Positions 1 to 8,855 of a DNA stretch of 64,000 nt are shown here, piece by piece. Under the pieces are notes generated by a model. The model had not been told where the DNA came from and searched no databases. It saw only the letters and a program-made list of their open reading frames with translations. A program made the position numbers and the translations under genes. How positions within the stretch are numbered: the stretch's first letter is position 1; each line of letters opens with the position of its first letter. Where the stretch lies: assembly GCF_003260975.1 (NCBI RefSeq), contig NZ_CP030041.1, positions 1,525,001 to 1,589,000 on the forward strand, written 5' to 3'. This DNA is from Echinicola strongylocentroti. Lineage in GTDB: Bacteria > Bacteroidota > Bacteroidia > Cytophagales > Cyclobacteriaceae.

Positions 1-2749
1 TATTTCTTCGGAAAACGTGACGATCTCTGGCGGAAACATCCTTAGCGGTGATTTTCGCAGGGCACTGAGGATTACTGGGGAGTTTGAAGACCCTGATGAG
101 CTCAATGATATTATCGTCAAAAGTGAAGGGGGAAATATCATTTACCTCAAGGATGTAGCTGAGGTGAAAGATACTTATAAGGAACGTGAAAGTTATGCCC
201 GTGCTTCCAAGCTGCCAGTGGTCACTGTCAATGTGATCAAAAGAGGCGGGGAAAACCTATTGGCAGCTAGTGACAAGATCAAAGAAATACTGGAGGAAGC
301 CGAAAACAACCATTTTCCTTCCGACTTAAAAGTCAGTATTACGAATGACCAATCCAAGGTGACCCGAAGTATGGTGGCCAACCTGGAAAACAGTATCATT
401 TCAGGGATTATCTTGGTTATTATCGTGCTGATGTTTTTCATGGGCTTTAGAAATGCGCTGTTCGTGGGAATAGCCATTCCACTTTCCATGTTCATCTCCT
501 TTATGGTCCTCAATGCCTTTGGGGTGACACTGAACATGATGGTGCTATTTTCGATGATCCTCGCACTGGGTATGCTGGTGGATAACGGAATTGTGGTCGT
601 CGAAAATGTCTACAGGCTGATGCAAGAAGGCAAGACGCCAATACGGGCAGCCAAGGAAGGAGTAGGAGAAGTCGCTTGGCCGATCATCACCTCTACGGCC
701 ACGACTGTAGCGGCATTTATCCCGTTGGCCTTTTGGCAAGATATCATGGGGGAATTCATGAAATACCTTCCCATTACCCTGATCATTGTCCTTTCTTCAT
801 CGCTGTTTGTCGGTTTGGTCATTAACCCAGTGGTGACGGCGATGTTTATGAAAATCCAAAACCTGGACGATGTAAAGCCCAAAAAACGGTCCTTCATAGT
901 AGCAGGCACTTTGCTGACCATTGCAGCCATCTGCTATATCGCCCAAGTGTTTACCATGGCCAATATCGCTTTGATAGCAGCCATCATCACGCTGGTCAAT
1001 GCAGTCTTTATGAAAAAGGCCATTCGATGGTTCCAACAAGTATTTTTGGTGTGGCTGGAAGAAAAATATGAAGGGATGCTGTCCTTTGCCCTTCGTGGCA
1101 GGAAGCCCTATCTGTTTTTCTTTGGAATGTTCGGAGTGTTGATTCTTTCGTTGGTGCTATTAATGGTAAGGTCTCCAAAAGTGGAGTTTTTCCCGAGCAG
1201 TGACCCTAACTACGTGAATATCTTTATCGAATATCCCATAGGTACAGACATCGAGGCGACCAATGAATTCAGTGAAAAAGTGGAAGATGAGGTGATGGAG
1301 TTGATCAAGCCGCACAGGGATATTGTGGAGGCATTTATCGCCCAAGTGGGAGAAGGCACGAGCGACCCTTCCGAAGGGCCGAGTATGGGGGTAACCCCAC
1401 ACAAGGCGATGCTGACGGTGAGTTTTGTCGAATACCAATACCGAGACGGTAAGAACACCACCAAGATCATGGAGGAACTCCGGGAGGCCATGGCAAAATA
1501 CCCTGGGGTACAGATCACTGTGGACAAGGAACAAAACGGCCCACCAGTCGGCAAACCAATTAATATTGAAGTAAGTGGTGAAGATTATGAAAAACTGGTG
1601 ACTGAAGTGGAAGATATCCGGGAGTTTATCAAAGGAGCCAATATAGAGGGGATCGAAGAGTTGAAGATGGACCTTCAGACGGGCAAGCCCGAGCTGATCG
1701 TCAATATCAACAGGGAAAAAGCCAGGCGATTTGGGCTGTCCACCTCGACAATTGCCAATGAACTGAGAACGGCCATCTTCGGTCTGGAAGTTTCTAAGTA
1801 CAAAGAAGGTGAAGACGACTACCCGATCCAGTTGAGGCTGGCAGAGAAATACCGCTATGATGTAGATGCCTTGGTCAACAAGAAAATCTATTTTATGGAC
1901 AAGTTTGGCAATAAAAGGCATATCCCTATTACTTCAGTAGCGAATTTTGAATACAGCTCCACCTACGGTTCGGTGAAGCGAAAAGACTTGGACAAGGTCA
2001 TTACCATTTACTCCAATGTCAACGAAGGGTTCAACCCAACGGAGATCAATAACCGGATCAGGTCCAGACTGGATGATTATGAACTTCCCGATGGTATGGA
2101 TATCAAGTTTACTGGTGAGCAGGAAGAGCAGGCCAAGTCCATGGAGTTTCTTGTGCGGGCGATGATGATCGCTGTAGCAGCCATATTCCTGATTATTGTT
2201 GCCCAGTTCAATTCCCTGATGACACCATTTATCATTATGTGCTCGGTTATTTTGAGTACAATAGGTGTGTTTATCGGTCTTGCTACATTTAACATGGATT
2301 TTGTAGTGATCATGACCGGAATCGGGATCATCTCACTGGCAGGGGTAGTGGTAAATAATGCCATTGTACTGATCGATTACACGAATTTGGTAAGAGAACG
2401 AAAACGCTCCGACAGAAAATTGGGAGAGGACGAACACCTCACCTATGACGACTTGGTGGCAAGTATAGTCGAAGGGGGCAAGACGCGTCTTCGTCCTGTA
2501 TTGTTGACTGCTATTACCACTATCCTGGGCTTAATTCCGATGGCGATCGGGATGAACATTGACTTCTTTACCTTACTATCGGATTTTGACCCTCAGTTTT
2601 ACGTAGGAGGTGATAATGCGGATTTTTGGGGACCAATGGCTTGGACCGTAATATTTGGGCTAACCTTTGCGACCTTTTTAACGTTAGTAATTGTACCTGT
2701 CATGTATTTATTGGCAGACAAAATCAATATAGCTATTAGAAGAAAATAG
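1..2749 (+). CDS. RND efflux transporter permease, 5' part outside window
   Basis: The reading frame is already open at base 2, ahead of the first GTG at base 17, so this is the last ~915 codons of a protein usually 1,000-1,200 residues long. TM1 and the start of the first porter domain are missing. Numbered from that GTG, it holds the end of the first porter domain, a TM block at ~125-275 with LGMLVDNGIVVVEN, TM7 near 365, the second porter domain (~390-690) and the C-terminal TM block with GVVVNNAIVLIDY. The family is proton-driven inner-membrane export working with a fusion protein and a TolC-type channel, which presumably lie upstream. Oddities: the proton-relay segment reads VDN rather than the Asp-Asp of AcrB, and there are extra hydrophobic segments at ~295-335, before TM7. 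Substrate cannot be read from sequence. Confidence 0.93.
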   Translation, partial: ISSENVTISGGNILSGDFRRALRITGEFEDPDELNDIIVKSEGGNIIYLKDVAEVKDTYKERESYARASKLPVVTVNVIKRGGENLLAASDKIKEILEEAENNHFPSDLKVSITNDQSKVTRSMVANLENSIISGIILVIIVLMFFMGFRNALFVGIAIPLSMFISFMVLNAFGVTLNMMVLFSMILALGMLVDNGIVVVENVYRLMQEGKTPIRAAKEGVGEVAWPIITSTATTVAAFIPLAFWQDIMGEFMKYLPITLIIVLSSSLFVGLVINPVVTAMFMKIQNLDDVKPKKRSFIVAGTLLTIAAICYIAQVFTMANIALIAAIITLVNAVFMKKAIRWFQQVFLVWLEEKYEGMLSFALRGRKPYLFFFGMFGVLILSLVLLMVRSPKVEFFPSSDPNYVNIFIEYPIGTDIEATNEFSEKVEDEVMELIKPHRDIVEAFIAQVGEGTSDPSEGPSMGVTPHKAMLTVSFVEYQYRDGKNTTKIMEELREAMAKYPGVQITVDKEQNGPPVGKPINIEVSGEDYEKLVTEVEDIREFIKGANIEGIEELKMDLQTGKPELIVNINREKARRFGLSTSTIANELRTAIFGLEVSKYKEGEDDYPIQLRLAEKYRYDVDALVNKKIYFMDKFGNKRHIPITSVANFEYSSTYGSVKRKDLDKVITIYSNVNEGFNPTEINNRIRSRLDDYELPDGMDIKFTGEQEEQAKSMEFLVRAMMIAVAAIFLIIVAQFNSLMTPFIIMCSVILSTIGVFIGLATFNMDFVVIMTGIGIISLAGVVVNNAIVLIDYTNLVRERKRSDRKLGEDEHLTYDDLVASIVEGGKTRLRPVLLTAITTILGLIPMAIGMNIDFFTLLSDFDPQFYVGGDNADFWGPMAWTVIFGLTFATFLTLVIVPVMYLLADKINIAIRRK

Positions 2750-2791
2750 TTTGTATAGATTTATTTAAAGGTTGGTGGTTTTTTAAGTGTT

Positions 2792-2830
2792 AAAACCTCC
2801 GAGGCAATGTCTCGGAGGTTTTTATTTTTT
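2792..2830 (+). terminator. Intrinsic terminator of the RND gene
   Basis: A perfect 12-bp stem (AAAACCTCCGAG with CTCGGAGGTTTT) around a 7-base loop is followed by a T-rich tract. It lies 42 bases after the RND stop codon and fits a rho-independent terminator for the plus-strand transcript. Confidence 0.9.
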
Positions 2831-2845
2831 CGAAGTTTTTAGTGG

Positions 2846-3021
2846 TTAAACCCGGAATATGCATTAGCCTATCTGTTGCGACCTGAAACTGCTTCAAAAT
2901 CAGCCGTTTCACTTTAGTTTTCGGCATAACCGTAGCGGTGCTACGCTAATGCCTCCAAACTAACTGATTTTCTTGCAATTTCAGCTCTCACTACGATTCC
3001 TAACGCATAATCCGGGTTAAA
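2846..3021. repeat. Family A intergenic repeat, full-length copy
   Basis: The element starts TTAAACCCGGAATATGCATTA and ends with the imperfect inverted match TAACGCATAATCCGGGTTAA. Its interior carries motifs (GTAGCGGTGCTA, CCTCCAAACTAACTGATT) that recur in copies near 28, 29 and 50 kb. No convincing reading frame crosses it. It behaves like a short non-autonomous inverted-repeat element. The 2750-3354 gap holds the terminator, this repeat, the hairpins at 3.12 kb and otherwise nothing recognisable. Confidence 0.75.
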
Positions 3022-3120
3022 CGGGTCAAGCGGAAAAGTTGAGGGACTGATGAAACGCTGATGATTATGAATTGCGCTGATTTTTTTGCTTAAATTGGAA
3101 AAGACAAGTAGCATAAAAAA

Positions 3121-3165
3121 GCCCTGAAAGGGCGTAACATCCTTAGCCATGGGCAACGCCCATGG
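3121..3165. repeat. Pair of REP-like palindromes
   Basis: GCCCTgaaAGGGC and CCATGGGCaacGCCCATGG stand 13 bases apart. Each is a perfect short hairpin. Similar isolated palindromes recur at 30.6-31.2 kb. This is the style of REP sequences found near RAYT-type transposases, but no transposase is present here. Confidence 0.6.
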
Positions 3166-3354
3166 TAAACATCAAAAATAATCTCATTGTTTTAGCTGCA
3201 ATTACCTTCCTAGCGCTTATAAATTCACGCTAAAACCCAACACACACCAACAGCGCTTTATTCCAATAATCAATAGGGGATAAATTTCAAGAAAGTGTGT
3301 CTAAAATTATTTCCCGCAGAAATATTGCTTGACCCAGTTAAACCCGAGGCAAGC

Positions 3355-3984
3355 TTAGCTGTTCGAGATTTGTAATCTCAAATAGTCCTCCATGGTATCA
3401 ATGTCCACTTCTCCATTTAAAAGTTCTACCGTTATTAAATCTTCCGCTTCTAAAAGGAACTGTTTGGCTCCCGAATCCCCCTTTAATTTCAGCAAACTGG
3501 AAAAAAAACGCTTATGAAAAAGAACAGGAACGCCTGCCCGTTTTTGGTACCTGCTGGCAACGATCCTTGCTTTCGTTTCGTGCTGACGGTCAATTATGGC
3601 CTTCAAATGTCCACTGGTGACATAGGGTTGGTCACACAGCATTATCAGTGCATAATCTATATCCTGATCAAGTGATTGTAGGTGGCGTATCCCTGTTCTA
3701 ATAGAGGAAGCAATCCCCTCGCTAGAATCAGAATTGATAACAATGGAGACCTCCAGCCCATGTAGTTCTCTTTGATGCAAATGGGCCTTTTCTCCCAGCA
3801 CCACTACTACCTGATCAGGCTGAGCGGCCACTGCTGTTTTGGAGGCTCTCTTGAGCAAAGTTTCCCCTTGGACCAGTAATGTTTGCTTGTCCCTCCCGAG
3901 CCTAGTGGAATTACCAGCAGCCAAAACAATGATGCCATATTTCCCTGTATTTACAGCATAGGACTTCTTATTGGGCTTATTCAT
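3355..3984 (-). CDS. MobA/MocA-like nucleotidyltransferase for molybdenum cofactor
   Basis: 209 residues with the N-terminal nucleotide-binding signature LAAGNSTRLGRDK (residues 21-33) and the metal/acceptor-site region LIMLCDQPYVT (~110-120). These are hallmarks of the NTP_transf_3 family, including MobA (GMP) and MocA (CMP) enzymes that make dinucleotide forms of molybdopterin. Neighbouring MoaE and the xanthine-dehydrogenase-type enzymes downstream favour a MocA role (cytidylyl transfer), since this enzyme class normally uses MCD; that is inference. It starts 7 bases after the moaE stop, so the two are co-transcribed. Odd: the last eight codons and stop coincide with a family B repeat core, so the C-terminus may be repeat-derived. 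Confidence 0.88.
   Translation of the reverse strand: MNKPNKKSYAVNTGKYGIIVLAAGNSTRLGRDKQTLLVQGETLLKRASKTAVAAQPDQVVVVLGEKAHLHQRELHGLEVSIVINSDSSEGIASSIRTGIRHLQSLDQDIDYALIMLCDQPYVTSGHLKAIIDRQHETKARIVASRYQKRAGVPVLFHKRFFSSLLKLKGDSGAKQFLLEAEDLITVELLNGEVDIDTMEDYLRLQISNS
3357..3381. repeat. Family B repeat core inside a gene 3' end
   Basis: TTAGCTGTTCGAGATTTGTAAT matches the core of the longer family B copies near 17.75 kb and 28.08 kb (the latter inverted). The core folds as a small hairpin around TGT. On the minus strand it encodes the last residues and stop codon of the nucleotidyltransferase. Confidence 0.6.
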
Positions 3985-3991
3985 TATTTAG

Positions 3992-4438
3992 TTACCTATT
4001 TACTTTCCATTGCTCGCTATCGTCATCAAGTACCTCTTTGCCCCAAATGGGAAGGTCTGATTTGATGCGTTCCACCAGTTCATTGCAGGCCGTTATTGCC
4101 GCCTTCCGGTGGGGGGAAGACGTAAATACAAACAAGCAGATCTCGCCCACCTTCACTTCTCCCAAGCTATGGTAAATATGTAAACAGGTAAGGTCATATT
4201 TGGAAAAAGCTTCTTCTCTAATTTCCCTTGCCTTCTCCAGCGCCATATCTCTATAGGCTGTATATTCCATGGATACCACACTTTTCCCATCCTTTTCGTC
4301 TGCCCGGATTTGCCCCAAAAATATGGAATGTGCACCTATTGCGGTTTTGCCACTATGGTTAGCTATTGACTTGGCGATTTTATCCGGAGATATAGCGCCG
4401 TTTACAAAAATGTCCTTGATTTTATTTACTTTTTCCAT
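3992..4438 (-). CDS. moaE: Molybdopterin synthase catalytic subunit MoaE
   Basis: 148 residues, the usual length for MoaE. Family features are an N-terminal GAHSIFLGQIR region, the MEYTAYRDMALEKA segment, LHIYHSLGEVKVGE, VFTSSPHRKAA and the C-terminal PIWGKEVLDD...WKVN. MoaE with MoaD converts cyclic pyranopterin monophosphate to molybdopterin in the cytoplasm. Where E. coli has a Lys after the Trp (WKRE), this protein has WGKE; I believe Gly here is common in Bacteroidota MoaE. No moaD lies beside it, so the small subunit must be encoded elsewhere. It is the middle gene of cytochrome c, moaE, nucleotidyltransferase, 35 bases after the cytochrome stop. Confidence 0.95.
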   Translation of the reverse strand: MEKVNKIKDIFVNGAISPDKIAKSIANHSGKTAIGAHSIFLGQIRADEKDGKSVVSMEYTAYRDMALEKAREIREEAFSKYDLTCLHIYHSLGEVKVGEICLFVFTSSPHRKAAITACNELVERIKSDLPIWGKEVLDDDSEQWKVNR

Positions 4439-4473
4439 TTATTGATCATCTATTATTATACAAAAGTTGGCGT

Positions 4474-5097
4474 CTACTGCGGTGGTGCGGCAGCACCGTT
4501 TTCAATCCAGGTCAGCCAAGCCTCTTTAAATTCATTATAGCTTAATGGAGGTAACTCCCTTGCTCCTCCTATTGTCCAGCCTTCTTTTACGAGTCCATCA
4601 TTGACGTGCTCTTTCAGCGCTTCCATATCTTTATGGCCATTTTGTTCAGGATCCACTAATTGGAGGGCGAGTTCCCGTGGAGATTTACCTTCAAAAACCA
4701 TTTTCATATCCGCCGGAGGCAAATGCCAATTGGGATTACCAGGTGGGGTATGTTCTCCCGGAACTCCTTCAGGTGCGTGGCAATTGGAGCACTTGAGTGT
4801 CAATATCCCTTTCCCATCTACGCCCCTCATGGGTGACATGGCGTGCAATTTTTGCTCATCCCCTTGTAGCGGAATATCCCCAGCAGGATGGCAGTTCATG
4901 CACCGTGGGCTCATGAGGACTTTATAGACATCTTCAAAAGCTTCAATGGACTTAAGCTCTTGAGGCCCCATTTCGGTTTCCTTATCGTTTAAATCAGTCT
5001 TGAAGGAATATCGGGAGAACACCAACAATCCGACAAAGGCTAAATTAGCTATTAGCAACAACTTGTTCGTAGCGATATTTCTAAAATACTTTTTCAT
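4474..5097 (-). CDS. Membrane-anchored dihaem cytochrome c-like protein
   Basis: 207 residues. A basic N-terminus is followed by one hydrophobic segment (~12-28) that looks like an uncleaved anchor or signal. Two haem c attachment motifs are visible, CMNCH (66-70) and CSNCH (103-107), then a Pro-rich region and a helical C-terminus. The family transfers electrons in the periplasm. Position directly upstream of moaE, and opposite a cluster of periplasmic molybdenum hydroxylases that need an external electron acceptor, suggests it takes electrons from them; this is inference. The exact haem partner residues (distal Met or His) cannot be assigned by eye. Confidence 0.85.
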   Translation of the reverse strand: MKKYFRNIATNKLLLIANLAFVGLLVFSRYSFKTDLNDKETEMGPQELKSIEAFEDVYKVLMSPRCMNCHPAGDIPLQGDEQKLHAMSPMRGVDGKGILTLKCSNCHAPEGVPGEHTPPGNPNWHLPPADMKMVFEGKSPRELALQLVDPEQNGHKDMEALKEHVNDGLVKEGWTIGGARELPPLSYNEFKEAWLTWIENGAAAPPQ

Positions 5098-5157
5098 AAC
5101 AAAAGTTGGTTTTAGTGATAAAACATCCTGCCAAAAACATATTCGATATATATTTCA

Positions 5158-5197
5158 ACTCGGAATATGCATAAGCCTATCTATTCCGGGTTTAAAA
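5158..5197. repeat. Family A repeat, miniature copy (ends only)
   Basis: AACTCGGAATATGCATAAGCCTATC is followed almost at once by ATTCCGGGTTTAAA, so the left and right ends of family A are joined with little interior. It occupies most of the 165-base gap between the response regulator and the cytochrome gene, and may fold as a hairpin within a shared transcript. Confidence 0.55.
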
Positions 5198-5262
5198 CGA
5201 CTGCCCCTGCTATAGGTTATTCGTTTGTTCATTCATAAAACACTGCTTCACTAGTCCTTTTA

Positions 5263-5970
5263 CTACAGCAACTTCCTTTCTTCCAGTTTTTTGAAAAACT
5301 CCTCCCGATAGTTCCTACTGATCGGATAGAACTCTTCCCCTATCAATACTTCATTGGACTCTACTTCATCGATATGTCGCATATTGATGATAAATGACCG
5401 GTGTATCCGCACAAACTCCCCTGGAAGTGCATTGGCAATATTGGTCAGCGAGACCAAGGACATTACTTTTCTGGTTGGTGTGATGATTTTCACATACTCT
5501 CTTTGTGCCTCAATAGCCTGTATTTCTGCAAACAGGAATTTCACAATCCTCGTGTCCGTTTTGATAAAAAAGTAATCGAGTTTTTCTGCCGTATCTTCGG
5601 CCAACACTTGAACGGAAAGGTATTCCAGCGCCTTGTCGATGGCTTTTCTGAACCGTTCGAAAGATACCGGCTTCATCAGGTAATCGATCACATCCAGCTC
5701 ATAGCCTTTTACGGCATATTCTTCATAGGCCGTCACAAATATCGTGAGTGGTTTATCCGTCAATTCATTCAGTAAATCCATGCCTGTCATCAGGGGCATA
5801 CGGATATCCAGCAAAAGAATATCAACGGGCTTCTCCTTCAAAAACACCATGGCCTCCTCCCCGTTGCTACATACACCGGCCAGCTCCAACATTCCGACTT
5901 TGGAAACGTAGTCCAAAAGCAACTTCCTTGCGGGTGGCTCGTCATCGACTATAAGGATCTGGTATTTCAT
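5263..5970 (-). CDS. LytTR-family response regulator
   Basis: 235 residues. The N-terminal receiver domain (1-115) has the acidic pair D9-D10, phospho-acceptor D55 in LLLDIRMP, T80 and K100. The C-terminal LytTR DNA-binding domain (~135-235) shows the typical FIKTDTRIVKF, EYVKIIT and FVRIHRSFIIN segments. It is the partner of the kinase gene just upstream, with a 4-base ATGA overlap that implies translational coupling. Targets are unknown. The downstream cytochrome/moaE genes on the same strand and the divergent hydrolase to XdhC genes are the obvious candidates by position. Confidence 0.95.
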   Translation of the reverse strand: MKYQILIVDDEPPARKLLLDYVSKVGMLELAGVCSNGEEAMVFLKEKPVDILLLDIRMPLMTGMDLLNELTDKPLTIFVTAYEEYAVKGYELDVIDYLMKPVSFERFRKAIDKALEYLSVQVLAEDTAEKLDYFFIKTDTRIVKFLFAEIQAIEAQREYVKIITPTRKVMSLVSLTNIANALPGEFVRIHRSFIINMRHIDEVESNEVLIGEEFYPISRNYREEFFKKLEERKLL

Positions 5971-6965
5971 TTCAAATCTATGGTTAGTTTAACTATAAAA
6001 GAGCTAGCGTCCTGATCCAACATCAACGTGTGCTTTCTTGGATAAATCAGGTTCAGTCTCTTTTTTACATTTGATAGGCCTACCCCACTTTCTTCTTCTG
6101 CCGTCTTGCGTGCTTTGATCACATCATTGCTGATGAAGAAGTGTAGCTTATCTTCACTATCTATGGTCAGTCTAATGTCTATTTTCCCGTCCACGGTATT
6201 TCCGTGTTTAAAGGCGTTTTCCAGAAAAACCAAGAAAATCAAATGGGCAATCCTGTGCCTGTCTTTGACTCCCTCATGCTTAAAAACTATGACCGGCTTT
6301 TCATCCAGCTTTAACCTCCACAGTTCAATGAAATTTTCCATAAACAGGATCTCCTTTTTAAGCGATACAAACTTTCCCTGATCCTCATATAACATATGAC
6401 GCATCATTTCAGAAAGCTTCATGATCGCTGGAGCCGTGTTGTGGTCTTGAAAATAAGCCATTGAATAAATATTGTTCAGCGTATTGAACAGGAAATGTGG
6501 GCTCAGTTGAAGCTTCAGGAACTTCAATTCCGACGCCAGTTGACTATTTCTAAGTTCGATTTCCTTTCTCTGTGCGGAGATCATATTGGCAAAAAACCAA
6601 ATAACCGTGGTGATAAGGTAAAAGCCAATTGCCGGAACCGACCTGATAAAATAGGTGTACGCCACAGACCGGTGGGTCATCCCCAGGAGACTTACCCGCA
6701 AGAGCACTATGACCACCACTATACCAATAGAAGCCAAAATATAAGCTGTGTATTTCCCTTTTCTATAAAGCCTCGGCAACAGCAGGTAATAATTCAAGTA
6801 AGCAATGGACGAAGAAGTCAGCACATCAGAGACCACTGCACCCCAGAGTTGCTCAGAAGAATAGATCCAACCACTAAGTGCAGCATACAGTATAGCCCCA
6901 TAACACAGCCAGAAAAGGACATGGAGCGCATAGAATGCCGGACGAGATATGAAACTATTTTTCAT
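5967..6965 (-). CDS. LytS/YehU-type sensor histidine kinase
   Basis: 332 residues. Four predicted transmembrane helices (~12-31, 41-63, 72-93, 108-130) with no sizeable periplasmic domain are followed by the His_kinase region KLQLSPHFLFNTLNNI with phospho-acceptor H157. The ATPase part has the N box FLENAFKHGN and the G box GVGLSNVKKRL. This is the standard partner of LytTR regulators in Bacteroidota. Without an extracytoplasmic domain it probably senses the membrane or a ligand within the TM bundle. Confidence 0.94.
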   Translation of the reverse strand: MKNSFISRPAFYALHVLFWLCYGAILYAALSGWIYSSEQLWGAVVSDVLTSSSIAYLNYYLLLPRLYRKGKYTAYILASIGIVVVIVLLRVSLLGMTHRSVAYTYFIRSVPAIGFYLITTVIWFFANMISAQRKEIELRNSQLASELKFLKLQLSPHFLFNTLNNIYSMAYFQDHNTAPAIMKLSEMMRHMLYEDQGKFVSLKKEILFMENFIELWRLKLDEKPVIVFKHEGVKDRHRIAHLIFLVFLENAFKHGNTVDGKIDIRLTIDSEDKLHFFISNDVIKARKTAEEESGVGLSNVKKRLNLIYPRKHTLMLDQDASSFIVKLTIDLK

Positions 6966-7279
6966 TTTGGAAATTTAGGCATTTAAATAACATCATATTT
7001 CAGCAATCATCCAACTGACAGTTGTGGTCTACAGAAGGCATTTTTTATTCAACAAGTGGCTAGCACAGAAATTAGTATATTCCTATCCTTTAGGGGCAGT
7101 TTTCATTCGTAGATCAAAACAGTTGACTGGGTGAGAGAATCTTGCTGTCTATTGATTTTGCTAAAAACATAGGATTTTTTTTCGTCTATTAGTAGTGTGT
7201 CGAAGGGTTTATTGAGGGGGTTGAACGTAACCCTTCACCCAAAATCACTAACTTAAGTTATACAAAGAGTAATTTATCG
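6966..7279. other. Divergent intergenic region, 314 bp
   Basis: Lies between the kinase gene (minus) and the hydrolase gene (plus), so it must hold the promoters of both halves of the molybdenum-enzyme island if each starts here. I see AT-rich stretches but no exact TTG/TAnnTTTG pair, no family A or B repeat and no open frame worth calling. Confidence 0.5.
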
Positions 7280-8365
7280 ATGCTAAAAACCAGCTTATTA
7301 TATATCCTGCTTACACTAACCCTTGCTTTCCCTTCCTTTGGACAGAAAGCGCCAATTGTCCTAGTGGACCAAGGGAGTTTTGCGGTGGGAGGAAAAGTAA
7401 TCACTGCTCCGGGTACCTTTGACCCAATTGCGCACGGAGCTTTCAATCCCGGCAATCAAAGTTCTGCAGGGCAGACACTCCATGGAGATCATGCTTATGT
7501 CTTTTATCAGGTACCAAAAAATTCAAAGAAACTTCCTTTGATTTTTTGGCATGGCTATGGGCAATTTTCGAAAACCTGGGAAACCACCCCTGATGGAAGA
7601 GAGGGCTTTCAAAATATCTTTTTACGAAAGAAATACCCTGATTACCTCCTCGACCAACCCAGACGTGGAAGGGCCGGTCGCAGTACTGTCGCGGGAAACA
7701 TTTCCGCAGCTCCAGATGACCAGCTTTGGTTTGGCATTTTTCGCTTAGGCGTTGGAACAGCATTCTATCCAGGGGTTCAGTTTGACAAAAGTCCCGAAAC
7801 ATTGGACCAGTTTTTAAGACAGATTACTCCTGATACAGGACCAATAGATTTTAACGCAAACACAGCGGCTGTCACTGCCCTGTTCGATCGAATCGGAAAC
7901 GGAATATTGGTTACCCATTCCCATAGCGGAGGACAAGGCTGGCTGACAGCCTTAAAAACAGATCATATAAAAGGAATTGTCTCCTACGAACCAGGTAGCA
8001 ATTTTGTCTTTCCGGAAGGGAGTGTGCCAGAACCGATTCCTTATGTGGGCGGAGTTCTTAAGGCTGTCGGTGTACCAATGGATAAATTCAAAAAACTGAC
8101 CCAAATCCCCATCGTGATATATTATGGAGATTATATTCCCGCAGAGCCTGTAGAAAACCCAGCTCAGGAACAATGGAGAGCTGCTTTGCAAATGGCAAAA
8201 CGCTGGACCAAAACAGTCAATGAAAATGGTGGTGATGTCACTTTGGTCCATTTACCTGAAATCGGCATCGAAGGAAATACCCACTTTCCATTTTCAGATT
8301 TAAACAATATTCAAATAGCCGAATTGATGGCCGAATGGCTCAGGCAAAAAGGCTTGGACAAATAA
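7280..8365 (+). CDS. Exported alpha/beta-hydrolase fold enzyme
   Basis: 361 residues with a cleavable signal peptide (residues ~1-21, ending FPSFGQ). The fold is supported by the oxyanion-type segment FWHGYGQ (~90-97), the nucleophile elbow HSHSGGQG with S216 as likely nucleophile, and a late His in NTHFPFSDLNN (H335). It is a secreted esterase- or lipase-like hydrolase whose substrate is not evident. It is the first gene of the plus half of the island, followed 21 bases later by the NTF2-like genes, and may make or clear a substrate of the downstream oxidoreductases (inference). Confidence 0.85.
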   Translation: MLKTSLLYILLTLTLAFPSFGQKAPIVLVDQGSFAVGGKVITAPGTFDPIAHGAFNPGNQSSAGQTLHGDHAYVFYQVPKNSKKLPLIFWHGYGQFSKTWETTPDGREGFQNIFLRKKYPDYLLDQPRRGRAGRSTVAGNISAAPDDQLWFGIFRLGVGTAFYPGVQFDKSPETLDQFLRQITPDTGPIDFNANTAAVTALFDRIGNGILVTHSHSGGQGWLTALKTDHIKGIVSYEPGSNFVFPEGSVPEPIPYVGGVLKAVGVPMDKFKKLTQIPIVIYYGDYIPAEPVENPAQEQWRAALQMAKRWTKTVNENGGDVTLVHLPEIGIEGNTHFPFSDLNNIQIAELMAEWLRQKGLDK

Positions 8366-8386
8366 TCACCACAACTAAAAAATAAA

Positions 8387-8845
8387 ATGAAAATCATGAA
8401 AAAACACCTATTTGTATTGACCCTCATTCTACTCAGCGCTACCTACTCCTTTGCCCAATCGGCTACTGAGCAGGAAATCAAAAAACTCTCCATGGACAAA
8501 TGGCAATGGATGGCTGATAAAGATGTGGCGAAACTGGAAAAGCTCTTTGACGACAAAGCCAAATTTGTCCACATGAGCGGAAGTTGGAAAAAAGACCGCG
8601 AACTGGAAATCATCGAATCCGGAAGTATATGGTATAAAAAGGCAAAGGTGCATGATACGGCCATTGAGATTTCAGGAAAAACTGCAGTGGTATGGAACCG
8701 AATCACCTTGACCGCTTTCGTAAGAGGCAGCGATGTAACCACTGAATTTACCGTGACCGAAGTCTATCAAAAGCAGGAAACAGAATGGAAAATGCTGGCC
8801 TTGACATTCAGCAGCGTCAGGGACACGCACGAGATCGAACATTAA
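8387..8845 (+). CDS. Exported NTF2-like (DUF4440/SnoaL-type) protein, copy 1
   Basis: 152 residues with a signal peptide (~1-23, ending YSFAQ). The rest is a single small NTF2-like domain: KWQWMADKDVAKLEKLFDDKAKFVHMSG, then strands and the closing TVTEVYQKQ..WKMLALTFS. Such domains bind small molecules or act as isomerases or cyclases, and no activity can be assigned here. A nearly parallel copy follows 10 bases later. A second ATG three codons in (AAAATCATG) could also serve as the start. Same operon as the hydrolase and flavodoxin. Confidence 0.82.
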   Translation: MKIMKKHLFVLTLILLSATYSFAQSATEQEIKKLSMDKWQWMADKDVAKLEKLFDDKAKFVHMSGSWKKDRELEIIESGSIWYKKAKVHDTAIEISGKTAVVWNRITLTAFVRGSDVTTEFTVTEVYQKQETEWKMLALTFSSVRDTHEIEH

Positions 8846-8855
8846 CCAAAACATT

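Noticed and set aside
1160..1921. Long minus-strand open frame (253 codons) inside the RND gene
   Set aside because: It is fully antisense to a conserved transporter region, has no domain I recognise, and its amino-acid composition (His, Phe and Leu rich) is typical of a reverse-complement shadow.
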